A stretch of DNA of 64,000 nt from Bacteroidales bacterium (GCA_015493525.1 WGCY01000015.1:62001-126000); one strand, 5' to 3'; positions 1 through 8,566 are shown, counted from the first letter of the stretch. The notes: generated from the sequence alone by a model not told the origin. Translations and numbers: made by a program.

Positions 1-1897
1 CCACAATGTTATTTTCCATTTTCATGGCCTCCACCACAAGCAAAACGGTACCCCTTTTCACGTTGTCCCCGGGTTTAACGTTCACCTTAATCACCTTTCC
101 GGGCATGGGCGCAAAAAGGCTTCCTTTGTCAGTACCGCCCGAAGCAGCAGGGTCTTCCTTGCTGATTATCAACTCATCCGTTCGTTTTACCTCAAAGTTT
201 ATTCCTTCCAACGTAACGAAATGGCTGCCCTTTTCACCGGTTGAAACCACTGCTTTATAAAAGCGATGAAAGGTACGAAATTCTACTTTATTTTCTGCAA
301 TGGAATGCAGAAAAATATCGTAAACATTTTCGGCTGTCTGAAAAACAAAACTGTTTTTGGAAATCTTCAGCAGTTTTATGTCCAGTTCCTTTCCATCTAC
401 AACAAGCGGGATGTTCATCAGGTTTCGCCAATATCCCAGGGCTTCCCAAACATTTTTTGCCGAATGCACCTTATTGGCATTCAAATCATGCATCAAAAAA
501 GCCAATCCTGCTATTTCAGTGCCTGTCCGGGATTTGTCAGCCTGGATATTTTGAAGTATTTCATCCGTATGACGGTCGCAAAAACCGGTGGAGATTTGAT
601 TGTTTTTTAAGGCAGGATGTTGCAGCAAATACAACAGGTAAGTCATGTTGGTACTAATCCCGTGGACCTGATAATTTTTCAACGCCAAAATGCTTTTTTC
701 CAAAGCAACCGAGCGGTCTTCGCCCCAAACCACCAGCTTGCCCAGCATAGGGTCAAAGATACTCTGGACAGTACAAGGCCCGGAAATGCCGGAGTCAATA
801 CGGATACCGGTACCCTCAGGTTCCTCATACAGTGATATTTTTCCCGGGGCGGGGAGGAAGTTGTTCGATGGGTCTTCGGCATAAATCCTGCATTCAATGG
901 CATGACCTTTCTGTGTAAGGGATTCCTGTTTCAGGCGCAAAGGATTACCGGCAGCAATTAGTATCTGTTCTTCTACCAAATCAACACCCGTAACCATTTC
1001 GGTAACAGGATGCTCCACCTGGATACGGGTATTCATTTCGAGGAAATAGTAATTCAGCTCTTTGTCCACCAGAAACTCGATGGTCCCGGCACTGTTGTAT
1101 TTTGCCGCGCGGGCAATGCTCACGGCGGAAGCCCCCATTTTTTGACGTATTTCTTTCGTCAACGTGGGTGAAGGCGATTCTTCAACAATTTTTTGATAAC
1201 GCCGCTGAATGGTGCACTCGCGTTCAAAGAGGTGCACCACATTTCCGAAGTTGTCGCCCAGCACCTGAATTTCGATATGGCGGGGTTCCTCAATATATTT
1301 TTCGATATAAATGGTACCATCGCCAAAATAATTTTTGGCTTCACGCGAAGTGGATTCCAGCATCTCTTTTAGGTTGTCGCCTTCACGGACAATACGCATG
1401 CCTTTCCCGCCTCCGCCGGCAGCTGCTTTTACCAGCAGGGGAAAAGGAATTTCGTGCGCTTTTTTAAGTAGTTCTTTCGGGGTGCCGGTAACTCCCGCGG
1501 TCATGGGAATATTCAGCTTTTTCACAAAAGCACGGGCTTCTATTTTATTTCCCATAAGTCGGATAGCTTCCAGATGCGGACCGATAAAGGCGATACCGGA
1601 CTTCTTGCAGGCTTCCACAAGCAGGGGGCTTTCTGACAAAAAGCCATATCCGGGATGCAGGGCATCACAACCCGCCTCTTTGGCTACGGCCATTATTTTG
1701 TCCACATTCAGGTAAGTGTCGTTCAGCTCTTCTTTGCCAAGGCAATAGGCCTCATCAGCCATCTGTACGTGCAGGGCATCTTCATCAATTTCCGAATAAA
1801 CTGCCACCGTCTGAATGCCCAGCTTTCTCGCTGATTTTATCACACGAGCAGCAATTTCCCCACGGTTGGCAACGAGTATTTTTTTGAATATCTTCAT
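1..1897 (-). CDS. mccA: Methylcrotonyl-CoA carboxylase alpha (biotin carboxylase) subunit, 3' end beyond left edge
   Basis: This is the biotin-carrying subunit of an acyl-CoA carboxylase. It carboxylates its own biotin with ATP and bicarbonate, and the partner at 2891-4525 transfers the carboxyl group to the acyl-CoA. Reading the minus strand from the ATG at 1897 gives an N-terminal biotin-carboxylase domain (ILVANRGEIAARV), the ATP-grasp glycine loop GGGGKGMR near residue 161, the EMNTRIQVEHPVTE motif, and a C-terminal biotinyl domain with VEAMKMENN; the biotinylated Lys is about residue 626 (bases 20-22). The stop lies left of the window, so only the last few tens of residues are missing. 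The specific substrate is inferred from the neighbours: the carboxyltransferase has MCC-beta signatures and a methylglutaconyl-CoA-hydratase-like gene sits 13 bp upstream. A propionyl- or geranyl-CoA carboxylase is less likely. Confidence 0.9.
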   Translation of the reverse strand, partial: MKIFKKILVANRGEIAARVIKSARKLGIQTVAVYSEIDEDALHVQMADEAYCLGKEELNDTYLNVDKIMAVAKEAGCDALHPGYGFLSESPLLVEACKKSGIAFIGPHLEAIRLMGNKIEARAFVKKLNIPMTAGVTGTPKELLKKAHEIPFPLLVKAAAGGGGKGMRIVREGDNLKEMLESTSREAKNYFGDGTIYIEKYIEEPRHIEIQVLGDNFGNVVHLFERECTIQRRYQKIVEESPSPTLTKEIRQKMGASAVSIARAAKYNSAGTIEFLVDKELNYYFLEMNTRIQVEHPVTEMVTGVDLVEEQILIAAGNPLRLKQESLTQKGHAIECRIYAEDPSNNFLPAPGKISLYEEPEGTGIRIDSGISGPCTVQSIFDPMLGKLVVWGEDRSVALEKSILALKNYQVHGISTNMTYLLYLLQHPALKNNQISTGFCDRHTDEILQNIQADKSRTGTEIAGLAFLMHDLNANKVHSAKNVWEALGYWRNLMNIPLVVDGKELDIKLLKISKNSFVFQTAENVYDIFLHSIAENKVEFRTFHRFYKAVVSTGEKGSHFVTLEGINFEVKRTDELIISKEDPAASGGTDKGSLFAPMPGKVIKVNVKPGDNVKRGTVLLVVEAMKMENNIV

Positions 1898-1910
1898 AAC
1901 AATTTCAGTG

Positions 1911-2720
1911 TTATTTTTTTGGTTTTCGCCCGGTTACCCAATTGGGTTTTCTTTTTTCCAAAAATGCGGCCATCCCTTCCTGCCCTTCATCTGCCGCCCG
2001 CAGACGGGCAATCAGCTGGGATGTAAACGCAATATTTTTATTCAGGTTTTGATTTTGAACGACTTGCGTTATCAGCTTTTTGGTTTCTCTGACAGCAAGC
2101 GGGGCAGCCGTCATAATTTCATCTTTCAACGCCTGAACCTTTTCTTCCAGCTGTTCCTGCGGGACGGCATGGTTCACCAAATGCCATTTTTCGGCTTCTT
2201 TACCGTCAAAACGTTTCCCGGTAAGCATCAACTCACGGGCACCATATTCGCCAATTCTTTTCATCACGAAAGGGCCAATGGTTGAAGGAGAGATTCCCAG
2301 TTTCACTTCGCTGAACGCAAAACGTGTATCTTCAGTAGCTATCACCATGTCGCAGGCAGCCAGCAAGCCGTTGGCACCACCAAAAGCAGCACCATGAACC
2401 ACTGCCATCGTCGGTACGGGGCATTCATAAACCGAGCGAAACAGTGCTGCCAGCCGCTTTCCATCTTCCACATTCTCTTCAAACCCAAAAGCGGCAATAC
2501 CTTTCATATAATTCAGGTCGGCACCGGCACAAAAAGACTTTCCGTTGCCACGCAAAACAACCAGTCGCAGCAGTTTATCCGCATCGGCAATCCGGTTGAA
2601 AGCATCGGTCAGCTCATGAATCATCAGCTCGTTCATGGCATTGTGCACATCCGGTCGGTTCAGGATAATCTCCCGGATTCCGTTTTTCTGACTGACGAGT
2701 ATGGTTTTATATAATTTCAT
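1911..2720 (-). CDS. liuC: Enoyl-CoA hydratase/isomerase family, probably methylglutaconyl-CoA hydratase
   Basis: A 269-residue crotonase-family protein, the normal length. It shows the oxyanion-hole and active-site blocks FCAGADLNYMK and GAAFGGANGLLAACD, and the conserved FAFSEVKLGI segment. In leucine and isovalerate breakdown this enzyme hydrates 3-methylglutaconyl-CoA, the product of methylcrotonyl-CoA carboxylase, to HMG-CoA. The assignment within the large crotonase family rests mainly on context, because the gene lies between the two carboxylase subunits on the same strand, 13 bp from the alpha subunit. Start is the ATG at 2720. Confidence 0.82.
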   Translation of the reverse strand: MKLYKTILVSQKNGIREIILNRPDVHNAMNELMIHELTDAFNRIADADKLLRLVVLRGNGKSFCAGADLNYMKGIAAFGFEENVEDGKRLAALFRSVYECPVPTMAVVHGAAFGGANGLLAACDMVIATEDTRFAFSEVKLGISPSTIGPFVMKRIGEYGARELMLTGKRFDGKEAEKWHLVNHAVPQEQLEEKVQALKDEIMTAAPLAVRETKKLITQVVQNQNLNKNIAFTSQLIARLRAADEGQEGMAAFLEKRKPNWVTGRKPKK

Positions 2721-2749
2721 TTTGTCTCTTACCTTATTTTGTAGAGTTG

Positions 2750-2797
2750 GGGATTACAAATCCCTTTTCCCACTACATTCGGATTACAAATCCGAAT
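2750..2797. repeat. Two intergenic palindromes of the TT-NNN-AA type
   Basis: Two perfect inverted repeats lie side by side in the 170-bp gap inside the leucine operon: 2750-2764 (GGGATT-aca-AATCCC) and 2776-2797 (CATTCGGATT with its complement around aca). The centres are identical while the stems differ. They belong to the same class as the palindromes near 14.4, 15.0 and 48.1 kb. They could form hairpins in the operon mRNA. Confidence 0.8.
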
Positions 2798-2890
2798 GAG
2801 CAATAATATAATTTGAAATCCTATTTTACAATTTTACATACATTTTGTAAAATACTACTTTACACTTTTACATTTTTTCGTAACTATTTT

Positions 2891-4525
2891 TTACATCCTG
2901 AAAATTCCATACTGCTGCTCGGGATATTTTTTGTTCAGCGACATGGCTATTCCCATGGCCAGCATCTTGCGCGTATCCACCGGGTCGATGATACCGTCGT
3001 CCCAAAGACGTGAAGTACTGTATAACGCCGCCCCTTCGCGTTCGTATTTTTCGAGAATGGGCCGGCGCAACTTTTCCACCTCTTCCGGCGGCATCTCTTT
3101 GCCCATGGCTTTATACTGGTCTTTTTTGACTGTTTCCAATACGGTAGCCGCCTGCTCGCCACCCATGACCGAGATTTTGGCGTTGGGCCACATAAACAGC
3201 AGCCTTGGGTCGTAGGCGCGGCCTGCCATACCGTAATTTCCGGCACCAAACGAGCCACCGAAAATCACCGTGAACTTGGGAACGTTGGTATTGGCCACGG
3301 CATGTACCATTTTGGCACCATCGCGGGCAATGCCTTTGCGTTCAAACTCTTTGCCCACAATAAATCCTGTAATATTTTGCAAAAAGATAAGTGGAATCTT
3401 GCGGCTGGTACACAGCTCGATAAAATGGGTTACCTTCAGTGCCGACTCGGAAAACAACACGCCGTAATTGGCAATGATGCCCACCGGAAAACCCATAATC
3501 CGGGCAAAGCCGGTAACTACTGTCGTAGCGTATTTCGTTTTAAATTCCTGAAAACGGCTGCCATCCACCATGCGCATAATAATCTCCCGGGGATCGACCA
3601 TTTTTTTCAAATCCACCGGAGCAATGCCGTAAAGTTCTTCCGGGTCATACAGCGGCTCTTCGGGAGGTAATATATCCAATTCCTGCTTTTCGCGAAACGC
3701 CAGGTTTTCAAAGATATTACGGCAAATTTGAATGGCATGGGTATCGTTTTCGGCAAAATGGTCGGCTACCCCCGAAATGGAGGTATGTACTTCTGCCCCG
3801 CCCAGCTCTTCGGCAGTAACTTCTTCACCGGTAGCTGCTTTCACCAGTGGCGGGCCGCCCAGGAAAATGGTTCCCTGCTCTTTTACAATGATGGTTTCGT
3901 CGCTCATGGCCGGCACATAAGCACCTCCGGCAGTACACGACCCCATGACAATGGAAATTTGCGGAATGCCCAGTGCCGACATACGCGCCTGGTTGTAAAA
4001 AAACCGTCCGAAATGGTTGGCATCCGGGAAAACAGTATCCTGCTCAGGCAGAAAGGCACCGCCCGAATCGACCATGTAAACACAGGGCAGGTGGTTTTCC
4101 ATGGCAACCTGCTGTGCACGCAAATGTTTTTTAATGGTAAAACGCATGTACGTACCGCCTTTTACCGTGGCATCGTTGGCGATAATCACTGTTTCCTGTC
4201 CGTGAATCACCCCGATTCCGGTAACAATGCCGGCGGAAGGGAAAGCGTTTTCGTACTGATCGTAAGCGGCCAGCGGTGAAAGTTCCAGGAAAGGCGTTCC
4301 TGGATCCACCAGCAGGTTAATGCGCTCGCGGGCCAGCAACTTGCCACGCTCTTTGTGCCTTTTGACTGACTTTTCGGACCCCCCGCGGGTGGTGGTTTTC
4401 AGAATTTCTTTGTATTCATTCAACAGTTTTAAAAATGCCTCACGGTTGGCTTTAAACTCTTGCGAATGAACATCTATTTTCGTTTTTAACTGGTACAATG
4501 TTGTTGCGGTTAAGTGAATATTCAA
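2891..4525 (-). CDS. mccB: Methylcrotonyl-CoA carboxylase beta (carboxyltransferase) subunit
   Basis: A 544-residue carboxyltransferase, the usual length. It has both crotonase-like halves, with the [14 protein letters not shown] block typical of methylcrotonyl-CoA carboxylase beta chains, the acyl-CoA motif [16 protein letters not shown], and the C-terminal [18 protein letters not shown] block. It transfers CO2 from the biotinyl arm of the alpha subunit to 3-methylcrotonyl-CoA. The start is not an ATG: the frame opens with a TTG at 4525 and a second TTG lies at 4498. Homologues usually begin about 10 residues before the KTKIDVHS segment, which favours the downstream TTG. No Shine-Dalgarno sequence helps to decide. 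First gene of the three-gene operon. Confidence 0.92.
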   Translation of the reverse strand: MNIHLTATTLYQLKTKIDVHSQEFKANREAFLKLLNEYKEILKTTTRGGSEKSVKRHKERGKLLARERINLLVDPGTPFLELSPLAAYDQYENAFPSAGIVTGIGVIHGQETVIIANDATVKGGTYMRFTIKKHLRAQQVAMENHLPCVYMVDSGGAFLPEQDTVFPDANHFGRFFYNQARMSALGIPQISIVMGSCTAGGAYVPAMSDETIIVKEQGTIFLGGPPLVKAATGEEVTAEELGGAEVHTSISGVADHFAENDTHAIQICRNIFENLAFREKQELDILPPEEPLYDPEELYGIAPVDLKKMVDPREIIMRMVDGSRFQEFKTKYATTVVTGFARIMGFPVGIIANYGVLFSESALKVTHFIELCTSRKIPLIFLQNITGFIVGKEFERKGIARDGAKMVHAVANTNVPKFTVIFGGSFGAGNYGMAGRAYDPRLLFMWPNAKISVMGGEQAATVLETVKKDQYKAMGKEMPPEEVEKLRRPILEKYEREGAALYSTSRLWDDGIIDPVDTRKMLAMGIAMSLNKKYPEQQYGIFRM

Positions 4526-4899
4526 TAACTATTGACGAACTTCTGACTTTCGGAATGCAAGTTTACGGAAAAATCCGGAGATGGCCGGGAATAAATTCCC
4601 GACCTGTTGGGAGGAGCCGTCCGCCTTTGGCGGACTACAAAATTTCGGTCCGTAGGTACGAACAGTTTTTCTTTCCAGAACTCTCCAAAAAGAAAAGATG
4701 TCGTCATTGCGAGGAAACAGGGTTGGAAAACAGCGAAAGCTGACGAAGCAATCTATTGATTTAAAGTATGCTCGGTATAAGATTGCTTCTTCGCCCCGGC
4801 GCATAGCCTGCCTCATGCTCATCGCAATGACGGGGTTTCTTATTATTGTACAGCCTCTGTTTGGTTGAGCCGGGGATTTCAATCCCTGGTAAACAAAGC
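4526..4899. other. 374-bp gap with interspersed inverted repeats
   Basis: No credible gene. From left to right it holds an imperfect palindrome at 4583-4604 (CGGGAAT/ATTCCCG arms), a perfect one at 4619-4635 (GTCCGCC-ttt-GGCGGAC), the larger inverted repeat at 4702-4832 listed separately, and a palindrome at 4870-4889 built on GGGATT/AATCCC. The leucine-operon promoter must lie here, but no TAnnTTTG box stands out. Confidence 0.6.
4702..4832. repeat. Interspersed inverted repeat (CGTCATTGCGA ... TCGCAATGACG element)
   Basis: An approximately 131-bp non-coding element with nested inverted arms: outer CGTCATTGCGA at 4702-4712 against TCGCAATGACG at 4822-4832, and inner GAAGCAATCT at 4745-4754 against AGATTGCTTC at 4780-4789. 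Elements with these same arm sequences occur dispersed in many unrelated bacterial genomes, which suggests a MITE- or REP-like mobile repeat rather than a local regulatory structure. No second copy is in the window. Confidence 0.85.
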
Positions 4900-6213
4900 T
4901 TATTTCGTTTCCCCCATCCATTTTTTCAGTGTGTCAATAGCCTGTTGTTTCATTGCGGGGGGCAGGTTGTTAATCCGGGTTCGGTGGCTGCCGTGTGGTT
5001 TCACCAGTTTTATCAGGTTGTTCTGGTAAGTCAGGTTTACCGAAGTGGAGCCCCATGGGTCGGCACCGCCCACCAGGAACATCATGTTGTGCGCCTTGTG
5101 GCGGATAAAACAATCGACGGAGTCCATTACCGACGGGTCAAAGCCCGGCCGGGTTCCTTTGGGAAGCGTAAAATTGAAATCGGGATTGTGCTTAAAAACC
5201 GTCCACTGCCTAAAGGGCGCAATGTTGTACCCGTACATGCCCATTTGTTTCATGGCTTCGTAAAAGAAAGGTTCAAATTGTTCAATTCCCTGGTCGGAAA
5301 CCCACGAAAAATCAGCCACCTTGTCCCAGTACTGCACAACTTTTTCCGGATTGTCAAACGTTTGGGGAATGGAATCGCATTGGGCCGTGCCCCATTGCCA
5401 AAAGGCAAAACGGTATTCGAAGACCATGATGTCGAAAGCTTTTTCCCAGCCCAGCCGGTTGTAGGTGTAGCCTTTTGCCTTGGCCTCTTTTTTAAAGTAG
5501 GGCAGGTATTTGTTGCGGTGGCTAATCAGCTCTTTCTGAAAATTGTAAATGGCCTGGCGGCATTTTTTGGTGCCGTCTTGGTCAAGGAACCTGTTAATGC
5601 GCCGGTCGGTGATGGAAAAATTCAGCGGTGCCACATAGGGTACGCTGGCTGTTACATCGTCCGGGTAAAAATAACGGTAAATCATGCAGGTCTGGCCGCC
5701 TTTGCTGATGCCGGTACTGAGCCACTTGCCGTGAAAAATGTGCTTGAGCATTTCCGCAACGGCATGGTCGTCGGCTGCCGCCTGTTGCACGGTAAGGTAA
5801 CGCCAGTCGAGGCTGTCGGGTGCCGAAGGCGGGAAAAACCGATGTTCCAGCACCACCTGGTTGGCATCCAAAATGGGACACAACTCATTGACATACTTCG
5901 GATTGGCAGCATAATTGGCCCAATAACCTTCGGTAACAAAAACCACCGATTTATCCAGCCCTTTACTGGAAAGAAAAATCCGCTGGGTAAAGGTTTTCCC
6001 GTGAGGATGGTTATGGTCCAATGGTTGTTTGAATTCGATGAGGTATTTTTCCGTAAAAAAACTGTCCACCGCCATTTTTTTGATGGTGATGGGATAGGTT
6101 TTGGCCAATTGTTCCAACTGTTGTTCAAGCTTACTTTGTCCGCTTACATTTATTGTCAAAAGCAGAAAAAGCACAGAGATAACCGTTGCCATTGACTTTG
6201 TTATTCGCTTCAT
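4900..6213 (-). CDS. Secreted S28/S37-type serine peptidase (aminopeptidase-like)
   Basis: A 437-residue exported alpha/beta-hydrolase. A signal peptide covers roughly residues 1-26 (ending VSG-Q). The nucleophile elbow is GISKGG with Ser170. Likely acid and histidine partners lie in the C-terminal GGADPWGS and PHGSHRTR blocks. The PLDHNHP segment and EHRFFPPSAP block match the Bacteroidota PS-10/S37 tripeptidyl-aminopeptidase-like group, which removes N-terminal peptides from proteins outside the cytoplasm. Start is the ATG at 6213, with a strong promoter match just upstream. It stands alone as a single transcription unit. Exact cleavage specificity cannot be read from sequence. Confidence 0.82.
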   Translation of the reverse strand: MKRITKSMATVISVLFLLLTINVSGQSKLEQQLEQLAKTYPITIKKMAVDSFFTEKYLIEFKQPLDHNHPHGKTFTQRIFLSSKGLDKSVVFVTEGYWANYAANPKYVNELCPILDANQVVLEHRFFPPSAPDSLDWRYLTVQQAAADDHAVAEMLKHIFHGKWLSTGISKGGQTCMIYRYFYPDDVTASVPYVAPLNFSITDRRINRFLDQDGTKKCRQAIYNFQKELISHRNKYLPYFKKEAKAKGYTYNRLGWEKAFDIMVFEYRFAFWQWGTAQCDSIPQTFDNPEKVVQYWDKVADFSWVSDQGIEQFEPFFYEAMKQMGMYGYNIAPFRQWTVFKHNPDFNFTLPKGTRPGFDPSVMDSVDCFIRHKAHNMMFLVGGADPWGSTSVNLTYQNNLIKLVKPHGSHRTRINNLPPAMKQQAIDTLKKWMGETK

Positions 6214-6226
6214 GCCTTTTTTTCTT

Positions 6227-6257
6227 CAAAAGTAGCACTTCCATGCCAAACTTCAAA
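6227..6257 (-). promoter_or_regulatory. Promoter for the S37 peptidase gene
   Basis: On the minus strand, TTTG (6257-6254) is followed after 19 nt by TACTTTTG (6234-6227). This fits the Bacteroidota consensus TTTG-N19/20-TAnnTTTG. The -7 box is 13 nt before the ATG at 6213, so the leader would be very short. Confidence 0.65.
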
Positions 6258-6408
6258 CGGTCTTTTTGTTCTTTTTTCTAAGGGAAACACGTAATTTCAT
6301 CCTTTTTCCTCAAACCGTTCCGGGCGTCCCCGCCCGGAAAAACAAACCACCCCCTTTTTTTTTGATAAAATTTATTTCGCCGAAAAAAATAATACAACTT
6401 TCATATTA

Positions 6409-6650
6409 ATAGCTTGTTGTGGTATAATGTTAAAACCTCCATATGTTAAAATCCGAAAAAAACCTTCAAAAATTTTGTTTTTTCGTTTTTTTTTTTTTTT
6501 CTTTTGCAAAAGAAACCGATCGAAAACCCGACCGTTTTGATAAACGGCCCCGCCTTTTTTGTCGGTTCCGACAACCAAAGCCAAAATGTAAGAAGTTGAA
6601 TGAATATTCAATAAAGGGAGAAAACTACCCCCTTAGATTGAAATAAGATA
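6409..6650. repeat. Diverged direct repeat, copy 1 (partner at 7943-8152)
   Basis: The segment aligns by eye with 7943-8152. Shared landmarks occur in the same order: ATATGTTAAA, CGAAAAAAACCTTCAAA, a T-rich run, TTTGCAAAAGAAA, AAGAAxTTGAATGAA, AAAGGGAGAAAA and TACCC. Identity looks like roughly 70-80 % with small indels. The two copies bracket the AT-rich gene pair at 6869-7731. They may be duplicated leader regions of related genes or scars of an insertion. Confidence 0.65.
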
Positions 6651-6868
6651 ACAATGCGAATGTATAACTGTATAACAAAGAAAGGAGGTAGTGTGGCAAA
6701 GATACAAAACTAAGCTAAACCAGCCTGTCTTGCAACGAAAAATGCAGAATACGGCACGCAGTGCATACCGCGAAAACAAAATGAGAAGACAGGGACGTTT
6801 CACCCATTAAATGAAACAGGTGGTTCCGAAAAACCTTAATAGAGTAGGGAAAATTAATTTTTTAAAAT

Positions 6869-7558
6869 ATGAAAACAAAATTATTAATTATAAGTGTTGT
6901 ATTGTTCTTTGGCACAGCAATTTTTGTTGGGTGTAATAAGAATGAAGAGGCTTCAACTCCTTGTCAATCAAAAAAGATTGGTATATCAAATGTTAGTGGT
7001 GCAAGTGCTACCGAACGTAATATTGCTATTCATTTTATTGAAAATAATAAAGAGTTAATATCGAAGTTTTTTAAAGGAAGTCACTGTTTTAAATCAGAAA
7101 AAGCTTATTCCTCTATTGAAGTAGTCAAATATTCTAATTTACATGGCAAAGCAATAATTATAAGGTATGATAATGTTACAAAAAAACCAAGGTTAAAGGA
7201 TCATGAGGTTTCTGATACTGCAAATGCTGTAATGTTACTCGTAAGTGATAGTAATGTCGTTTTGGGAAATATTGAATATAATAGGACTGTAAATGGAAAG
7301 TTTTATGAAGTCAAGACGCAAGCAAATGGTATTGATTGGTTTAAAGCTATAGCGAATAAGAAAACCAAAAAAATAATTAGTCTTAAATTTTACAATATGA
7401 AGTCTTCTTTATCGAAGAAAAAACCTACATTTGCTCAATGTGTAAAAACGGCACTTGATGCCTGTGGAGGTGATGGAGAATGTGCTTTTATGTGTGGTGC
7501 TGTTTTGGAAGATTGCCTTGCGGCAATAGCTTTGGCTTGTTTATATGTTTCAGCTTAA
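6869..7558 (+). CDS. Lipoprotein with a Cys-rich hydrophobic C-terminal tail, unknown function
   Basis: I do not recognise a named family. The 229-residue product has a lipoprotein signal peptide (lipobox FVGC, Cys22), a polar middle part rich in Lys and Ile, and a distinct tail of about 40 residues starting FAQCVKTALDACGG. Six cysteines fall in the tail, spaced C-x7-C-x5-C-x3-C-x6-C-x7-C, followed by an Ala/Leu-rich hydrophobic end. Such a pro-domain plus compact Cys-rich hydrophobic tail resembles the build of processed peptide bacteriocins (halocin C8-like or SdpC-like), but no sequence identity is claimed. The gene is much more AT-rich than its neighbours, and a tiny membrane-protein gene follows 11 bp downstream. 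Start is the ATG at 6869 after an AT-rich leader. Confidence 0.7.
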   Translation: MKTKLLIISVVLFFGTAIFVGCNKNEEASTPCQSKKIGISNVSGASATERNIAIHFIENNKELISKFFKGSHCFKSEKAYSSIEVVKYSNLHGKAIIIRYDNVTKKPRLKDHEVSDTANAVMLLVSDSNVVLGNIEYNRTVNGKFYEVKTQANGIDWFKAIANKKTKKIISLKFYNMKSSLSKKKPTFAQCVKTALDACGGDGECAFMCGAVLEDCLAAIALACLYVSA

Positions 7559-7569
7559 TTAATAATGTT

Positions 7570-7731
7570 ATGATGTATTACATATTAGGGAGTATTTTAA
7601 TTGCTCTATATTTAGTATTGATAATTTGGGCTTCTGTTGATATTCTGAGATCCAACAGAAACAAAAGTATGATTTTATTATTGCTTTTAGCTCCTATTGT
7701 AGGTCCGATTATCTATTTTCAGTCAAAATAA
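7570..7731 (+). CDS. Tiny two-helix membrane protein, PLDc_N-like
   Basis: A 53-residue protein with two predicted membrane helices (about residues 3-20 and 33-48) separated by the charged loop DILRSNRNKS, ending PIVGPIIYF. This matches the pattern of the short PLDc_N (phospholipase D nuclease N-terminal) domain found as stand-alone proteins. Such small proteins are found beside peptide-toxin genes, where an immunity role has been proposed. Two adjacent ATGs (7570 and 7573) could serve as start. It shares the AT-rich composition of the lipoprotein gene and is probably co-transcribed. The immunity idea is inference. Confidence 0.65.
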   Translation: MMYYILGSILIALYLVLIIWASVDILRSNRNKSMILLLLLAPIVGPIIYFQSK

Positions 7732-7758
7732 ACGGATTAATTTTTGTTGTTTTTATCT

Positions 7759-7790
7759 AACCAGTTCAGGTATGATTGCCTGAACTGGTT
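7759..7790 (+). terminator. Hairpin after the AT-rich gene pair
   Basis: A perfect 12-bp stem (AACCAGTTCAGG and its complement) with an 8-nt loop lies 28 bp after the stop at 7731. Only a weak T-rich run follows, so it may act as a terminator or simply as a 3' stabilising hairpin. Confidence 0.6.
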
Positions 7791-8195
7791 CCTGTTGTTT
7801 AAACAGATATCTCCTCCTAAAAGCCCAAAGAAATACCCCCTCCGTAAGTTATACCGTGAATTTTTAGGCAGGTTGGTTGATGGCGTAAGTATAATCATAA
7901 AAACTGTTCATTTTTGACGGTTTAACCTAAACAACCAACTAACAGCCTGTTATGATGTAATGATAAAATCCCTATATGTTAAATTCGAAAAAAAACCTTC
8001 AAAATTTTTGTTTTTATCATTTTTCTTCTTCTCTTTGCAAAAGAAATCGACAACGCCCCAACCACGCTGCTGATTGTATTGGCCAAAACCGAATTTTAAG
8101 AAATTGAATGAAATTCAATGAAGGGAGAAAAGTACCCTTTTGGTTGAAGTGAAATGTACACAAATAAAAATAAAAAATTAAAACCAAACCATTCT
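7791..8195. other. Gap between the AT-rich pair and a truncated gene
   Basis: About 400 bp without a gene. Its main content is the second copy of the direct repeat (7943-8152). Nothing else is recognisable; short open frames have no supporting features. Confidence 0.5.
7943..8152. repeat. Diverged direct repeat, copy 2 (partner at 6409-6650)
   Basis: Aligned counterpart of 6409-6650. It ends about 45 bp before the start of the truncated membrane-protein gene at 8196, whereas copy 1 ends about 220 bp before the lipoprotein start, so the copies do not share the same spacing to a gene. Confidence 0.65.
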
Positions 8196-8468
8196 ATGAA
8201 AAAAATGTTTTTATTGTTGCTCGTTTGCAGTTTTTCGGTAGTTTCCCTTGCGCAAACGGTAAAACCGATTCAGGTAACTCCCACTGCCAAAGCCAGTGTG
8301 GAAAAATCTATTTTCAGCATTCAGGCGGGGCCAATTGGAATCTGGATAAACAATGAAGCACGTTTGTCCCGTTCCCTGGTATTACGTGCCGAAATAGGCT
8401 ATGCTGCCCGGTTGTTGTGGGGTGCCGGGCAAGAGGAGGGTTTTCTGACGGCCCCTGTTTTCTTATAA
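8196..8468 (+). pseudogene. Truncated outer-membrane beta-barrel protein remnant
   Basis: A 90-residue frame with a clear signal peptide (MKKMFLLLLVC...SLAQ) followed by a first beta-barrel hairpin, IQAGPIGIWINNEARLSRS and LRAEIGYAARL, ending at APVFL and a TAA. Bacteroidota proteins with this N-terminus are normally about 200-250 residues and continue after a TAP-V-LEPRWYY-like block. The stop therefore removes most of the barrel and no continuation was found in other frames before 8587. I read it as a decayed gene; a very short functional protein cannot be excluded. Confidence 0.6.
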
Positions 8469-8558
8469 AAAAACGGCCGGCCATCTACGTAATCCCCGTA
8501 ATTTTTTTCTTTTGGACATCCTGTTTCACGGGTGTTTCTATTTTTGCTGTTAAAAATG

Positions 8559-8566
8559 TATCTTTG
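8559..8566 (+). promoter_or_regulatory. Candidate -7 box for the isocitrate dehydrogenase gene
   Basis: TATCTTTG matches TAnnTTTG and lies 20 nt before the ATG at 8587. The upstream -33 element is poor; the nearest TTTG is only 12 nt away. Confidence 0.4.

Larger units (their letters stand above)
6214..6868. other. 655-bp gene-poor region, AT- and homopolymer-rich
   Basis: No supported gene. It contains a perfect palindrome at 6318-6339 (TTCCGGGCG-tccc-CGCCCGGAA), a stretch of about 15 T within 6485-6505, and the first copy of a diverged direct repeat (6409-6650). The remaining bases up to 6868 form the leader of the lipoprotein gene and include a possible GTTTC...GAAAC hairpin near 6806-6826. 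Small open frames here look random. Confidence 0.5.

Noticed and set aside
4846-6195. 449-codon plus-strand open frame
   Set aside because: Exactly antisense to the S37 peptidase gene; composition is that of a shadow frame (His/Phe/Val-rich) and no motif is present.
6485-6505. Long T run considered as a terminator
   Set aside because: No GC-rich stem precedes it on either strand; it is part of the diverged direct repeat and prone to sequencing error.
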